Below are positions 29,115 to 38,176 of a stretch of DNA of 64,000 nt, one piece after another. The stretch comes from Bacillus sp. ISL-34. GTDB taxonomy: Bacteria; Bacillota; Bacilli; Bacillales; DSM-1321. How positions within the stretch are numbered: position 1 is the stretch's first letter; each line of letters begins with the position of its first letter. The notes beneath the pieces were generated by a model that worked only from the letters and a program-made list of their open reading frames with translations, did not search any database and was not told where the DNA came from. Where the stretch lies: assembly GCF_018613325.1 (NCBI RefSeq), contig NZ_JAGGQJ010000010.1, forward strand, positions 42,007 to 106,006, in the 5' to 3' direction. Made by a program: the position numbers and the translations under genes.

Positions 29115-30635
29115 ATGATTTTGGAAACAGCAGACATTGAATCCGTTTTAACTAGCAGCAACACTACTCAGAAAATGTATATTAACGGTGAATGGGTTCT
29201 AAGTGAATCAAATCAAACAAGTAAAATCGTTAACCCTGCAAATGGAGAGTTAATTGGAACAGTTACTGTTGGATCAGAAGAAGATGCTAAAAAAGCAATT
29301 GAGGCTGCACGAAATGCATTTTATGAAAATGGATGGATGAATAGCAGAGCTAGAGATCGTGCAGAACTTCTTCTCCAAATTTCAAATAAGCTGGAAGAAA
29401 GAAAAGAAGAATTTGCTTATTTAGAAACACTGAATAATGGAAAAACATTAAGGGAGTCACTGGGCGATGTTGAAGACGCAGTAAACCAATTACGTTACTA
29501 TGCGGGATTAGCGACAAAACCACATGGACAAACTTATGATGTGCCGGATGACATTCAGGCAATGGTTGTTCGTGAACCAATCGGCGTGGTGGGAATAATT
29601 GTTCCCTGGAACTATCCATTAGTAATGGCAAACCAAAAAATTGCCGCAGCAATCGCTGCAGGCTGCTCAATAGTGGTGAAACCAGCAGAGATAACACCAC
29701 TTTCTCTCATCCGCTTGTTTGAAATTATTGATGAGATTGGCTTTCCTCCTGGTGTTGTTAATCTAGTTTTAGGTTCTGGAAGCAAAGTAGGCGCAGAATT
29801 AGTTTCTAATCCAAATGTAGATAAAATCTCTTTTACTGGCGGTACTGATACAGGAATTAAACTGATGAAATCGGCAGCAGATACAGTGAAAAAGATTAGT
29901 TTGGAATTAGGAGGAAAATCTCCTAATATCGTCTTTGCTGATGCAGATTTTGATACAGCTGTTGATTATGCATTATACGCTATTTTTGCAAATCAGGGCC
30001 AGGTGTGTTCGGCGGGATCACGGTTACTATTAGAAGAGAGTCTATATGAAAAATTTGTACCTGAACTAGTTAGACGTGCCAAGATGATTAAAATAGGTCC
30101 AGGTTGGAAAGACGGTATTGAAATGGGACCTTTAGTATCAGAAGCCCATATGAACACCGTACTTAATTACATTGAAATTGGAAAAAATGAAGGAGCGACT
30201 CTGCTTTGTGGGGGCAATCGAATTATCGAAGGTGACTTTGGAAAAGGTTATTTTGTTGAACCGACTATCTTTGGAGATACGACCCCTGATATGCGTATTG
30301 TTCAGGAAGAGATTTTTGGCCCTGTGTTAGCCATTCAAACGTTTAAAACCGAAAAAGAAGCGATTGAATTAGCAAATGGTACAGTTTTTGGATTAGCAGG
30401 TGCTGCATTCACAAATGACGGTGCCAAAGCGCAGCGGGTCATTCGCCAATTACGTGCAGGAATTACATGGATCAATACGTATCACCCAACTTTTAACGAA
30501 GCGCCTTGGGGCGGGTATAAACAAAGCGGAATTGGAAGAGACTTGGGCACATATGGTTTTGAAGAATACCTTGAAACAAAGCAAATCAACATAAATTTTA
30601 AAGTGGAACCATCGGGATTCTTTGAGGGGCAATAA
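29115..30635 (+). CDS. NAD(P)-dependent aldehyde dehydrogenase
   Basis: Aldehyde dehydrogenase of 506 residues with IVPWNYPLVMANQKIAAAIA near residue 165, SLELGGKSPNIVF near 263 (catalytic Glu) and NQGQVCSAGSRL near 296 (catalytic Cys). It is of the betaine-aldehyde/semialdehyde type. The neighbouring oxidase, DHDPS-family lyase and racemase-fold protein suggest 2-oxoglutarate semialdehyde as substrate, but sequence alone does not fix this. ATG at 29115 after AGAGGTGAA. Confidence 0.85.
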   Translation: MILETADIESVLTSSNTTQKMYINGEWVLSESNQTSKIVNPANGELIGTVTVGSEEDAKKAIEAARNAFYENGWMNSRARDRAELLLQISNKLEERKEEFAYLETLNNGKTLRESLGDVEDAVNQLRYYAGLATKPHGQTYDVPDDIQAMVVREPIGVVGIIVPWNYPLVMANQKIAAAIAAGCSIVVKPAEITPLSLIRLFEIIDEIGFPPGVVNLVLGSGSKVGAELVSNPNVDKISFTGGTDTGIKLMKSAADTVKKISLELGGKSPNIVFADADFDTAVDYALYAIFANQGQVCSAGSRLLLEESLYEKFVPELVRRAKMIKIGPGWKDGIEMGPLVSEAHMNTVLNYIEIGKNEGATLLCGGNRIIEGDFGKGYFVEPTIFGDTTPDMRIVQEEIFGPVLAIQTFKTEKEAIELANGTVFGLAGAAFTNDGAKAQRVIRQLRAGITWINTYHPTFNEAPWGGYKQSGIGRDLGTYGFEEYLETKQININFKVEPSGFFEGQ

Positions 30636-30675
30636 AAGGAGGGAGAGTAATTCTACTTGGAAAGGAGGCACATAT

Positions 30676-31863
30676 ATGAAAAGTTATGACGCCATTGTCA
30701 TTGGAGCAGGAGTAATCGGATCTAGCGTAGCATATCATTTGGCAAAAAAGGGTCTTGAGGTTGCATTAATTGAAAAAGGCGGCGTTGCCTCAGGTACTTC
30801 CAGTAGATGTGACGCAGTGGCGCTAATTTGTGATAAAAAACCAGGTATTGATACCGAAATAGGGTATGCAAGTATCCAGCTTTTCAAACAATTGGCGAAA
30901 GAGTTTTCAGTGGATTTTGAATTTGCTTCACGAGGAAGTCTATATGTTTGTGAAACAGAGCAAGAGCTCGAAATTGCTAAAGGATATGTTTCTCAACAAG
31001 CAAAAGATGGTTATGATATGCGCATGGTCGATAGAAATGAATTGCAGCAAATTGAGCCCTATTTAGCCGACGACTTGGCAGGAGGGATATGGACAGAAGT
31101 TGATTCCTCTATGAATCCGTACAAACTATGTTATGCGTTTGTAGAAGAAGGAAGAAAGCTAGGATTGGAAGTTTATGACTATCACTCTGTTCAGAACATT
31201 ACACTAGATGTCAAAGGACGAGTTGAAAGCGTAGTGACAGACCGGGGCACATTTAAAACAAACAGGATTGTAAACTGTGCCGGTGTATGGTCCCCTAAGA
31301 TAGCAGAAATGGTAGGGGTTCACATACCGATTAGGCCAAGAAAAGGAATGGTGTTGATCTCTGAGAAAACGCCCTTCAAAGTAGCCAGCCAGAAAGTGCA
31401 TGAATTCGGATATATGTTATCTAAATTCGAAGATATCCAGTTTAAAAGAAACGTAAGTGAATTAGTTGAAAAACATAATGTGGCTTTTACCATTGAACCG
31501 ACTGACGCCAATAACTTCTTGGTTGGGGGCCACAGGGCCTTTAAAGGTTATAACATCAGTTCCGAAATCGAAGTTATGCACGCAATAGCAGAAAGGGCTA
31601 TCCGATTTTTGCCGAAACTAAAGGAAATTAACTGTATAAGGGCTTATGCAGGAGTCAGACCTTGGGTTGAAGATCACCTTCCTATTGTATCTGAAGTAGA
31701 AGAAGTACCAGGGTTCTTTATTGCCAGCGGACATGAAGGAGACGGTATCAGCATGGCTCCTATTACAGGAAGAATGGTAACGCAGTTGATTGCAGGTGAG
31801 CAAACAGACTTTAACATTGATAAACTGAATTTTTCTAGATATAAGAAAGCCAACGCATTTTAA
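30676..31863 (+). CDS. DAO-type FAD-dependent amine/amino acid oxidoreductase
   Basis: 395-residue flavoprotein with an N-terminal FAD-binding motif (VIGAGVIGSSVAYHLAKKG at residues 8-26) and a C-terminal YAGVRPW...GHEGDGISMAPITG segment typical of the DAO/glycine oxidase and HcnC/SoxB-like group. ATG at 30676 follows AAAGGAGG. Together with the iron-sulfur and flavin subunits encoded at 33984-35790 it would form a HcnABC/opine-oxidase/D-hydroxyproline-dehydrogenase type complex that passes electrons to the respiratory chain. Confidence 0.82.
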   Translation: MKSYDAIVIGAGVIGSSVAYHLAKKGLEVALIEKGGVASGTSSRCDAVALICDKKPGIDTEIGYASIQLFKQLAKEFSVDFEFASRGSLYVCETEQELEIAKGYVSQQAKDGYDMRMVDRNELQQIEPYLADDLAGGIWTEVDSSMNPYKLCYAFVEEGRKLGLEVYDYHSVQNITLDVKGRVESVVTDRGTFKTNRIVNCAGVWSPKIAEMVGVHIPIRPRKGMVLISEKTPFKVASQKVHEFGYMLSKFEDIQFKRNVSELVEKHNVAFTIEPTDANNFLVGGHRAFKGYNISSEIEVMHAIAERAIRFLPKLKEINCIRAYAGVRPWVEDHLPIVSEVEEVPGFFIASGHEGDGISMAPITGRMVTQLIAGEQTDFNIDKLNFSRYKKANAF

Positions 31864-31915
31864 TGACAAAAGGTAAATAAAAGTTCTGCATATAAGAAAA
31901 CAGGAGGAATAAATT

Positions 31916-32833
31916 ATGAGTATTGCGCCAAAAGGAATTTTTGTACCATTAATTACCCCGTTCAATGAAGATGAAACGATTGATTTTCAGTCTTATAAGA
32001 AAGTAATTGACTTTCAAGTCGAAAGCGGAGTCCATGGTCTTCTGGTTGGAGGCACAACAGGAGAATACCATGTTATGTCATTAGAGGAACGCAAAAGTTT
32101 AATCAAGGCTGGCTGTGAATATGCCGCAGGAAGAGTACCTGTGATGGCAGGTGTTGGATGCTCAACTGCCAAGGAAACAATCGAGCTTGCCAATTATGCT
32201 GCAGAATGCGGCGCTACATGGGGATTGGCTTTGCCTCCTTATTACCATAAAACAAGTGAAGAAGGAATTCGTGAATTTTTCAAGGAAGTGGCTGCAAAAT
32301 CAAATGTCGGAATCGTCATTTACAATTATCCAGGAGCTACCAGCGTTACCATTTCGCCTGAAATGATTTATGAATTGAGTCAGGAAGAAAACATTGTAAG
32401 TGTCAAAGAATCTGCAGATTTTGGTCACTTGTGTAATGTTGTGGCTTTGACGAAGGATGTCGAAAACTTTACCGTATTTACCGGTGAGGAACACTTTATA
32501 CTTCCTACCTTCTCTGTAGGAGGACAGGGTGCTTTTGGAATCCTCGTCAACTTGCTTCCTAAGGAACTTGTAGAGTTATACGAACTGGTCGTTGAGAAGA
32601 GCGATATAAATGCTGCACGTGATTTGAATCGGAAATTATCAGGTATTTATGGGTTAATGGAGGCGGATGGTAATCCTTATCCAGGTCCGGTAAAAGCAGG
32701 CATGGACTTGATCGGAATTAAAGGTGGAAATGTGAGAAAGCCTTTAACACAACCAACTGAAGAGATGAAAATAATGCTTAAAGAGGAACTGGTCAAGTTA
32801 GGATATGAAGTTAAAGCACTGACAGAAGCGTAA
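31916..32833 (+). CDS. DHDPS/NAL-family lyase or deaminase
   Basis: Schiff-base TIM-barrel enzyme of 305 residues. GGTTGEYHVMSLEER near residue 43 is the family signature. VIYNYPGATS near 136 carries the tyrosine, and VSVKESADFGH near 160 carries the Schiff-base lysine. A biosynthetic dapA would not be expected among these genes; 1-pyrroline-4-hydroxy-2-carboxylate deaminase of hydroxyproline degradation fits the neighbours. AGGAGGAAT precedes the ATG. Confidence 0.82.
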   Translation: MSIAPKGIFVPLITPFNEDETIDFQSYKKVIDFQVESGVHGLLVGGTTGEYHVMSLEERKSLIKAGCEYAAGRVPVMAGVGCSTAKETIELANYAAECGATWGLALPPYYHKTSEEGIREFFKEVAAKSNVGIVIYNYPGATSVTISPEMIYELSQEENIVSVKESADFGHLCNVVALTKDVENFTVFTGEEHFILPTFSVGGQGAFGILVNLLPKELVELYELVVEKSDINAARDLNRKLSGIYGLMEADGNPYPGPVKAGMDLIGIKGGNVRKPLTQPTEEMKIMLKEELVKLGYEVKALTEA

Positions 32834-32857
32834 TGTGAATAGAATAAGATTAAGAGC

Positions 32858-32885
32858 TTCAGAGAATACATTTGTATTCTCTGAA
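32858..32885 (+). other. Intercistronic hairpin
   Basis: TTCAGAGAATAC and GTATTCTCTGAA form a perfect 12-bp stem with a 4-nt loop. There is no T-run, and the next gene's ribosome binding site follows at once, so an RNA-processing or stability role is more likely than termination. Confidence 0.55.
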
Positions 32886-32905
32886 ACTATAAGGAGGGAC
32901 CGTAA

Positions 32906-33694
32906 TTGACTACCAAATCATTGAACAATGAACGGGAGTATGGCTACTTGGAAAAGGAAAGCCAGATTATCACCATGAAAAAAGGGCAATATGTAGCGGG
33001 ATATTCTGTTGGCATACTTTATTTAGATGAATGCTGGTATCCAGTTTTACCTGGAAATGTTGCAAACCTCTCTACCTACGACTTTCCTGTACGGCTAAAA
33101 GTAGTGCCCGATTGTAACCAAGAAAGAATCCATGCAGGTGATCCTACACTGCTGGATGACATTATAAAAGCAGCAAAAGAATTTGAAGCAGAAGGCGCTC
33201 GTGCCATATGTGCAGCATGTGGGTTTTTCGGAAACTTTCAAGACAAAGTAGCAGCAGCTGTTGATATCCCAGTTTATCTTTCAAGTGTTGTTCAAGTACC
33301 TTGGATAAAAACAGGATTAAAACCAAGTCAAAAAATAGGTATGTTGACAGCGGATGCGCATGGAATTACGCCCAATTTATTTAAAAGCTGTGGAATAGAT
33401 GATCCTAACATTTGTGTAGTGAAAGATTTAGGGAGATTGCCGGAATTTTCAGCCATTATTGAAAGCAGAGGATCTTTTGATAACGAAAAAGTAAGAAGAG
33501 AAGTAGTGGAAGCTGCTGTTAAGATGGTAAATGAAAACCCGGATATTGGGGCCATTCTGCTTGAATGCAGTGATTTACCGCCATATGCAGCTGATATTCA
33601 AAGAGCCGTCAAGCTTCCGGTATTTGATTTCATTACGATGATCAAATGGGCTCATTTTGCTACCAGCCAAAAACCATATAATGGTTTTATCTGA
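32906..33694 (+). CDS. Asp/Glu-racemase superfamily protein
   Basis: 262-residue protein of the aspartate/glutamate/hydantoin racemase fold. The two catalytic cysteines are in AICAACGFFGNF near residue 97 and AILLECSDLPPYA near 220. TTG start after AGGAGGGACC. Its place between a DHDPS-family lyase and oxidase subunits suggests it interconverts enantiomers of the substrate. No proline-racemase family gene is present, so it may take the epimerase role. The substrate is an inference. Confidence 0.75.
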   Translation: MTTKSLNNEREYGYLEKESQIITMKKGQYVAGYSVGILYLDECWYPVLPGNVANLSTYDFPVRLKVVPDCNQERIHAGDPTLLDDIIKAAKEFEAEGARAICAACGFFGNFQDKVAAAVDIPVYLSSVVQVPWIKTGLKPSQKIGMLTADAHGITPNLFKSCGIDDPNICVVKDLGRLPEFSAIIESRGSFDNEKVRREVVEAAVKMVNENPDIGAILLECSDLPPYAADIQRAVKLPVFDFITMIKWAHFATSQKPYNGFI

Positions 33695-33787
33695 AAAAAT
33701 AAGCTAGAAAAACGTAGCATGTAAACATAAAAACATCCAGGCTTTTCAACATATCTTCTGATGTGCTGCCCTATACTGTGCGTATGA

Positions 33788-33861
33788 GACATCTAACGTT
33801 CTCTTCTGTGTAAAAATAGTTGGTTGCGCATCTATTTTTACACAAGAAGAATGTTGATGTC
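33788..33861. other. Long imperfect inverted repeat
   Basis: Arms of about 30 bp, starting GACATC and meeting at GTGTAAAAATAG / CTATTTTTACAC around a 12-nt loop, pair with few interruptions. TTTTCTTCT follows on the + strand. It may be the operon terminator, or a small palindromic mobile remnant. Confidence 0.6.
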
Positions 33862-33983
33862 TTTTCTTCTAAATAATTGGACATTGCTAGAATCCTTTGA
33901 TGAAAATTGCAGTTTTTAGCACACAATTCAAAAAAACCTAAAAAAATAAACCAGCTATTTTGAAAGTAGTGGAGGTGTGTTCA

Positions 33984-34256
33984 ATGAATGAAAAACAAAC
34001 GATAGTATGTAGATGCGAAGAAATCACTATGAATGAAATAAAAGAAACCATTGAACAGTTTCATTGTTCTTCGCGTGAAGTGAAATTGCGAACACGTGCA
34101 GGAATGGGCTCTTGTGGAGGGCGTACTTGCCGCACCGTAATTGATCGATTAGTGGAACAGCTGGGAGGAACGGCTATTTCTAATGAAGTGCCGCTTAGCT
34201 ACCGTCCACCTGTTCGGCCTGTTTCATTTGGGGTTTTAGGAGGAGAAAAAGAATGA
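33984..34256 (+). CDS. BFD-like [2Fe-2S] protein
   Basis: 90-residue protein with the bacterioferritin-associated-ferredoxin pattern: CRC at residues 10-12 and GMGSCGGRTCRTVI at 43-56 give four cysteines for a 2Fe-2S cluster. ATG at 33984 follows GTGGAGGTG. In HcnB-type flavoproteins this domain is fused at the C-terminus; here it is a separate gene whose stop overlaps the next start (ATGA). Confidence 0.82.
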   Translation: MNEKQTIVCRCEEITMNEIKETIEQFHCSSREVKLRTRAGMGSCGGRTCRTVIDRLVEQLGGTAISNEVPLSYRPPVRPVSFGVLGGEKE

Positions 34257-34582
34257 ATTCTATGAGAGTGGAACATCATCCTATTCTAGGGGATCTTAAC
34301 AATCAAAAGGAAATTAAGATTTACTTTGATGGGCACCAATATATGGCACGCGAAGGTGATACAATTGCTTCTGCCTTGCTCGCATCTGGAATTCGAACGC
34401 TTCGCCTTCATGAAGACAAAGCAACGCCGCGCGGGATTTACTGCAATATTGGCCACTGTTTTGAATGTCGAGTAAGGGTGAATGGGAAAAATACAGTTCG
34501 TGCTTGTTTAACGCCAGTAGAAAACGAGATGCATATTGAATCAGGCACTCCTGCCTCTTCATTAAAAGGAGGTACATTATGA
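34253..34582 (+). CDS. HcnA/SoxA-like [2Fe-2S] small subunit
   Basis: 109-residue protein of the Fer2_4 type. GIYCNIGHCFECRVRVNG near residue 60 and VRACLTP near 82 give the four cluster cysteines. It overlaps the genes on both sides by ATGA, implying translational coupling and a stoichiometric complex. It is a typical small subunit of heteromeric amine dehydrogenases and opine oxidases. Confidence 0.85.
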   Translation: MNSMRVEHHPILGDLNNQKEIKIYFDGHQYMAREGDTIASALLASGIRTLRLHEDKATPRGIYCNIGHCFECRVRVNGKNTVRACLTPVENEMHIESGTPASSLKGGTL

Positions 34583-35790
34583 TTGACGTAGTTGTTGTAG
34601 GCGCAGGACCCGCTGGACTAAGCGCAGCTATTGCAGCTGCAGAACATGGGCTACAAGTATGCGTGGTGGATGAGTTTCTAAAGCCTGGAGGCCGTTTATT
34701 AGGCCAATTGCATGAAGAGCCTGATGGTAAATGGGTGAATGGTATCGAGGAAGCCCATAAACTTTATAACCAAGCCGTTCAGCTGGGTGTGGATATCCTT
34801 TGCGGAATATCCGTGTATGATTTAAAAAAACTAGAAAATGGCTGGTGTGCATATACCACTGATAAAATAATGGAGTCAAGATGTCTTTTACTTGCTACAG
34901 GAGCATCAGAAACTCCTGTTCCTATCCCGGGTTGGACTCTTCCAGGTGTAATGTCGATCGGAGCCGCTCAGGTGATGGGAAACGTGCATCGCGTGAAGCC
35001 GGGAGAAAAAGGGATTATAATTGGTATTAATGTACTCTCTGTAGCAATTGCAAGAGAATTGCAATTATGTGGAGTTCATGTTGAAAGTATTTTACTTCCA
35101 CAACCGGGTATTTTAGCTGGAAATGCTGCTCAGCCAGAAAAAATGATGGAATCGCTTCTAAGACTGTCACATTTAGCTCCTTCACCTTTAATACGGTTTG
35201 GAGGAAAATGGGTAAGTCCAAAAATGGGTGCGCGTTTTTTTCCGAAAAATGGATTTAAAATGTGGGGTATTCCTATTCAGCTACGAAAAAGTGCTCTTGA
35301 AATATATGGGGAAAATCAAGTCGAGGGTGTCCGAATTGCGGAAGTTTCTGTTAACGGAGAAGTTGTGCCTGGAACGGAAAAAACAGTATCAGCTGATTTT
35401 GTCTGTATTGCGGGCGGTCTTACACCAATGTCCGAACTTGCGGCTGTTGCTGGGTGCTCTTTCAGCTATGTTCCTGAATTGGGAGGACATGTTCCGTTGC
35501 ACAATGAATTTATGCAGACCAATCTGAATGGTTTATATGTAGCCGGCAATATTACAGGAGTTGAAAGTGCCAAGGTGGCCAGGGCTCAAGGAACAGTGGC
35601 TGGACTTACGATTGCAGGTGAACTTAATGCTTTAGCGGGACGTGCTGAGGCAAAAATTAAAGCAGCTATTGCAGAGGTCATTGAAACACGACGCAAAGCG
35701 CTAATTCAATTCCAGCCAGGAATTGAAGAAGCACGTACGGAACTTCATCATAAATTTTATGAAGAGCGTGGGAAAAGAATCTTGGTCTGA
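34579..35790 (+). CDS. HcnB-like FAD/NAD(P)-binding oxidoreductase subunit
   Basis: 403-residue flavoprotein with VVVGAGPAGLSAAIAAAEHG at residues 4-23, the ATGASETPVPIPGW segment near 108 and GLYVAGNITGVESAKVARAQG near 313. It resembles the B subunit of hydrogen cyanide synthase, opine oxidase and D-hydroxyproline dehydrogenase, but lacks the C-terminal BFD domain, which is encoded separately at 33984. Its start overlaps the preceding stop. Confidence 0.85.
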   Translation: MIDVVVVGAGPAGLSAAIAAAEHGLQVCVVDEFLKPGGRLLGQLHEEPDGKWVNGIEEAHKLYNQAVQLGVDILCGISVYDLKKLENGWCAYTTDKIMESRCLLLATGASETPVPIPGWTLPGVMSIGAAQVMGNVHRVKPGEKGIIIGINVLSVAIARELQLCGVHVESILLPQPGILAGNAAQPEKMMESLLRLSHLAPSPLIRFGGKWVSPKMGARFFPKNGFKMWGIPIQLRKSALEIYGENQVEGVRIAEVSVNGEVVPGTEKTVSADFVCIAGGLTPMSELAAVAGCSFSYVPELGGHVPLHNEFMQTNLNGLYVAGNITGVESAKVARAQGTVAGLTIAGELNALAGRAEAKIKAAIAEVIETRRKALIQFQPGIEEARTELHHKFYEERGKRILV

Positions 35791-35866
35791 TAACGGATAT
35801 TAGGGACTGTTAGTCGTTTTACTGAATACAAGAATATCTTGTGACTATGCTAAGAGAATTCAACCT

Positions 35867-35894
35867 CCCGTATTAGAAAAAGGTCTAATGCGGG
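35867..35894 (+). terminator. Hairpin after the oxidoreductase operon
   Basis: CCCGTATTAGA and TCTAATGCGGG pair with one mismatch around AAAAGG. The downstream T content is modest (CGTATTTAG), so it is a probable but not strong terminator. Confidence 0.55.
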
Positions 35895-35984
35895 CGTATT
35901 TAGTTGACTTATCAGAAAATTGTATTCCTGATTCGGTTTCGTTAGGTTAAGGTTTGTCAAAATCTATGCACGGAGGATAAATAA

Positions 35985-36518
35985 ATGAAGGTTTTAGTCA
36001 TTGTAGCTCATCCAAATATTGAAGAGTCGATTGTGAACAGAACGTGGATAGGAGAATTGAAGCAGCATCCCGCTGTAACTGTTCATGAACTATATAAGGA
36101 ATATCCAGATGAAAAAATTGATATTGAAAGAGAGCAAAGGCTATGTGAAGAACATGATCGGATTGTTTGGCAGTTCCCGTTTTATTGGTATAGCTCTCCG
36201 CCACTTCTTAAAAAATGGCAGGATGAGGTACTCACACATGGATGGGCTTATGGTTCAAACGGGAATAAATTACATAATAAAGACCTCATTTTAGCATTAT
36301 CGACTGGAAGTGCAAAAGAAAGGTATCAAGCGGGTGGGCGTAATAATTACTCTATGAGTGAACTTTTAAAGCCATTCCAGGCAACCAGTAATTTAATAGG
36401 TGCAAAATTTTTACCGGCATTTATCTTCAATGGAACATATACAGCAAATGACGAAGAGATTAAAGAAAGTGCAAAAGCATATGTGGATTATATTTTTACC
36501 AAGGATGTTTTTCACTAA
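35985..36518 (+). CDS. YwrO/KefF-type NAD(P)H oxidoreductase
   Basis: 177-residue flavodoxin-fold quinone reductase-like protein. VLVIVAHPNIEES at the N-terminus binds the FMN phosphate. WQFPFYWYSSPPLLKKWQDEV near residue 61 is the family signature, and LALSTGSAKERYQ follows near 105. CGGAGGATAA precedes the ATG. It is monocistronic. Similar proteins are general stress or thiol-stress enzymes in bacilli. Confidence 0.85.
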   Translation: MKVLVIVAHPNIEESIVNRTWIGELKQHPAVTVHELYKEYPDEKIDIEREQRLCEEHDRIVWQFPFYWYSSPPLLKKWQDEVLTHGWAYGSNGNKLHNKDLILALSTGSAKERYQAGGRNNYSMSELLKPFQATSNLIGAKFLPAFIFNGTYTANDEEIKESAKAYVDYIFTKDVFH

Positions 36519-36969
36519 GGGAAAATTAGAGTTCTTTATAAATTTAATTTTGAGTCAGTCGAGTATAAAACAAGTGACATCTGCTCCTCCGTTGATGTTA
36601 CAAATATTTTGCGGTGACTGTACATTCCAGATTTAGTGCTGATAAACAGGTAAGAGAAGTGTCTAATTTCTCGACATTATTTCTTGAATTGAGTCTGGAT
36701 TTCTAATACTTTCAGTTCAAGGGTATGGTAATCAAGTAACGTACGCTGCACTTTGATCAAGCTTAAGTAAGGAATCTCTTAAATCTTCCTGAGTATGTAA
36801 AATCGGTGGTATTCAAGAAGAAAAGATACAATCGGTGAACTCCCAGTCTCCACTTTTTACATATAAAAGCCCTTCTCTTAATCGAGAGGGGCCCATTTTT
36901 ATTTGAATTTATTAATCCATATTAGCAATTTTATAAAAACCATTATTTTTCTATATCATTCATACTCAA
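36519..36969. other. Non-coding stretch with terminator at right end
   Basis: No supported gene in about 450 bp. A hairpin at 36865-36897 lies beyond the stop of the leftward DUF2935 gene. Confidence 0.5.
36865..36897. terminator. Terminator-like hairpin of the repeated GCCCCTC type
   Basis: AAAAGCCCTTCTCTTAATCG then AGAGGGGCCCATTTTT. Loop and stem are shared with the hairpins at 16001 and 16943. Confidence 0.7.
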
Positions 36970-37806
36970 TTAATTGTATGTTTCACCTGTAAGGTGGGAT
37001 TCGAACATATCGATGATTTCAAGGAAACGTTCAGCTTCACGGAAAACGTGGTCTGCCAATAGAGGATGGATAATGCTCTTGATTTTGCATTCTTCGATTA
37101 AATCTCTGGCAGTTTTCTTAAAGTCCCGAAGTGATACGACGGAAACTCGGTTCTGATCTAGAAATTGATCCAAAAGAGGAGCGGTTTGAGATTGTGGTTT
37201 CATGGACTCTAAGTCCACAGCTTGAAAGACTAATTGATCAAAATCATTGCTGAAATTTCGCGCCATATCCACCAGCTTTCTTTCCGATGGATCAAGGAGA
37301 TGTCCGATGAATTTTGCATGATCCGCCATGATCCTTAAAAAGAAAACATTTTCTTTGATTATGGCATCTGCAAGTGGTTTCAATTTACCCTCATTTAGTT
37401 CTATTAATCGTTTTCTAAAATAATTGGCTTCCCTGCTTGTATGGTCGACTAATAACGGGAAATTGTTCGCACCAGGCAATTTACAGGTGAGTATTAATCC
37501 CAATACTTTTCTTTTAAATAAAAATATGCCTGTAGCTGCTTGTTGCACTTCCGCATTAAATCTCCTGATCTGTTCGGGATCAGCTTGATTTGTTAATAAA
37601 TGTGATTGCTGTTCTATCCGTTCAAATAAATGATAAAACTGATTAGCTTCCTCAATTAGCTGTGTATCTTCACATCTAAAACCTAGTCTTAGAAATAACG
37701 AGTGTTCCTTCATTATTCTTGACCAAAAACGAATCTCATCTAAAGAGCGTGCAACAAACATACCAGAGTTATTCCTCATGTTAGCTTCCTGTGTGTTCTC
37801 ACTCAT
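36970..37806 (-). CDS. DUF2935 protein
   Basis: 278-residue helical protein with two similar halves. Histidine motifs recur: KEHSLFLRLGF near residue 34, DHTSREANYFRKRL near 122, DHAKFIGHLLDPSE near 162 and DHVFREAERFLEI near 254, suggesting a metal-binding four-helix arrangement. DUF2935 proteins are common in Bacillus and have no known role. AAAGGAGGGGGG is a strong ribosome binding site. Confidence 0.85.
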   Translation of the reverse strand: MSENTQEANMRNNSGMFVARSLDEIRFWSRIMKEHSLFLRLGFRCEDTQLIEEANQFYHLFERIEQQSHLLTNQADPEQIRRFNAEVQQAATGIFLFKRKVLGLILTCKLPGANNFPLLVDHTSREANYFRKRLIELNEGKLKPLADAIIKENVFFLRIMADHAKFIGHLLDPSERKLVDMARNFSNDFDQLVFQAVDLESMKPQSQTAPLLDQFLDQNRVSVVSLRDFKKTARDLIEECKIKSIIHPLLADHVFREAERFLEIIDMFESHLTGETYN

Positions 37807-38110
37807 GACTAAATCCCCCCTCCTTTAAAACAACCATCATTAAAATTTTATTAACAAGGGGACATTAGTATTCTGCTCAATTTGCATATTGATCTAATCA
37901 ATTACTAATATTCTTTTAGCACTTCAAACCAATTGGAGTTTTTATTGTAATCTCTTGAAGGGGGAAATACCATGATTCATCCAACATTCTTGGAGAGAAG
38001 CAAGACGGTATAAGTAAAGGAAACCAAGGGAGGCAAAAATCCTGAACGATCGGAGACTGTACTTTCTTAGATATTCTATAATACTTTGGCAGGACTCCAG
38101 GTAAGTATCT
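37807..38110. other. Non-coding stretch
   Basis: It contains the upstream region of the leftward DUF2935 gene. A strong ribosome binding site at 37960 is followed by a frame of only 13 codons, which is not convincing as a gene. Confidence 0.4.
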
Positions 38111-38145
38111 AAAAAAACCCTTAGAACTAATTCATTCTAAGGGTT
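38111..38145 (-). terminator. vmlR terminator
   Basis: AACCCTTAGAA and TTCTAAGGGTT form a perfect 11-bp stem with an 8-nt loop. The A-run at 38111-38117 is the T-run of the minus-strand transcript. Confidence 0.85.
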
Positions 38146-38176
38146 GTCATCCAGCACATTAAGTTACTGTTGATAG

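Noticed and set aside
31916..32833. Calling this gene dapA
   Set aside because: The fold matches, but the operon is catabolic and a lysine-biosynthesis role has no support here.
37972..38013. Small frame after a strong ribosome binding site
   Set aside because: Only about 13 codons, with no conserved feature and no clear downstream partner.
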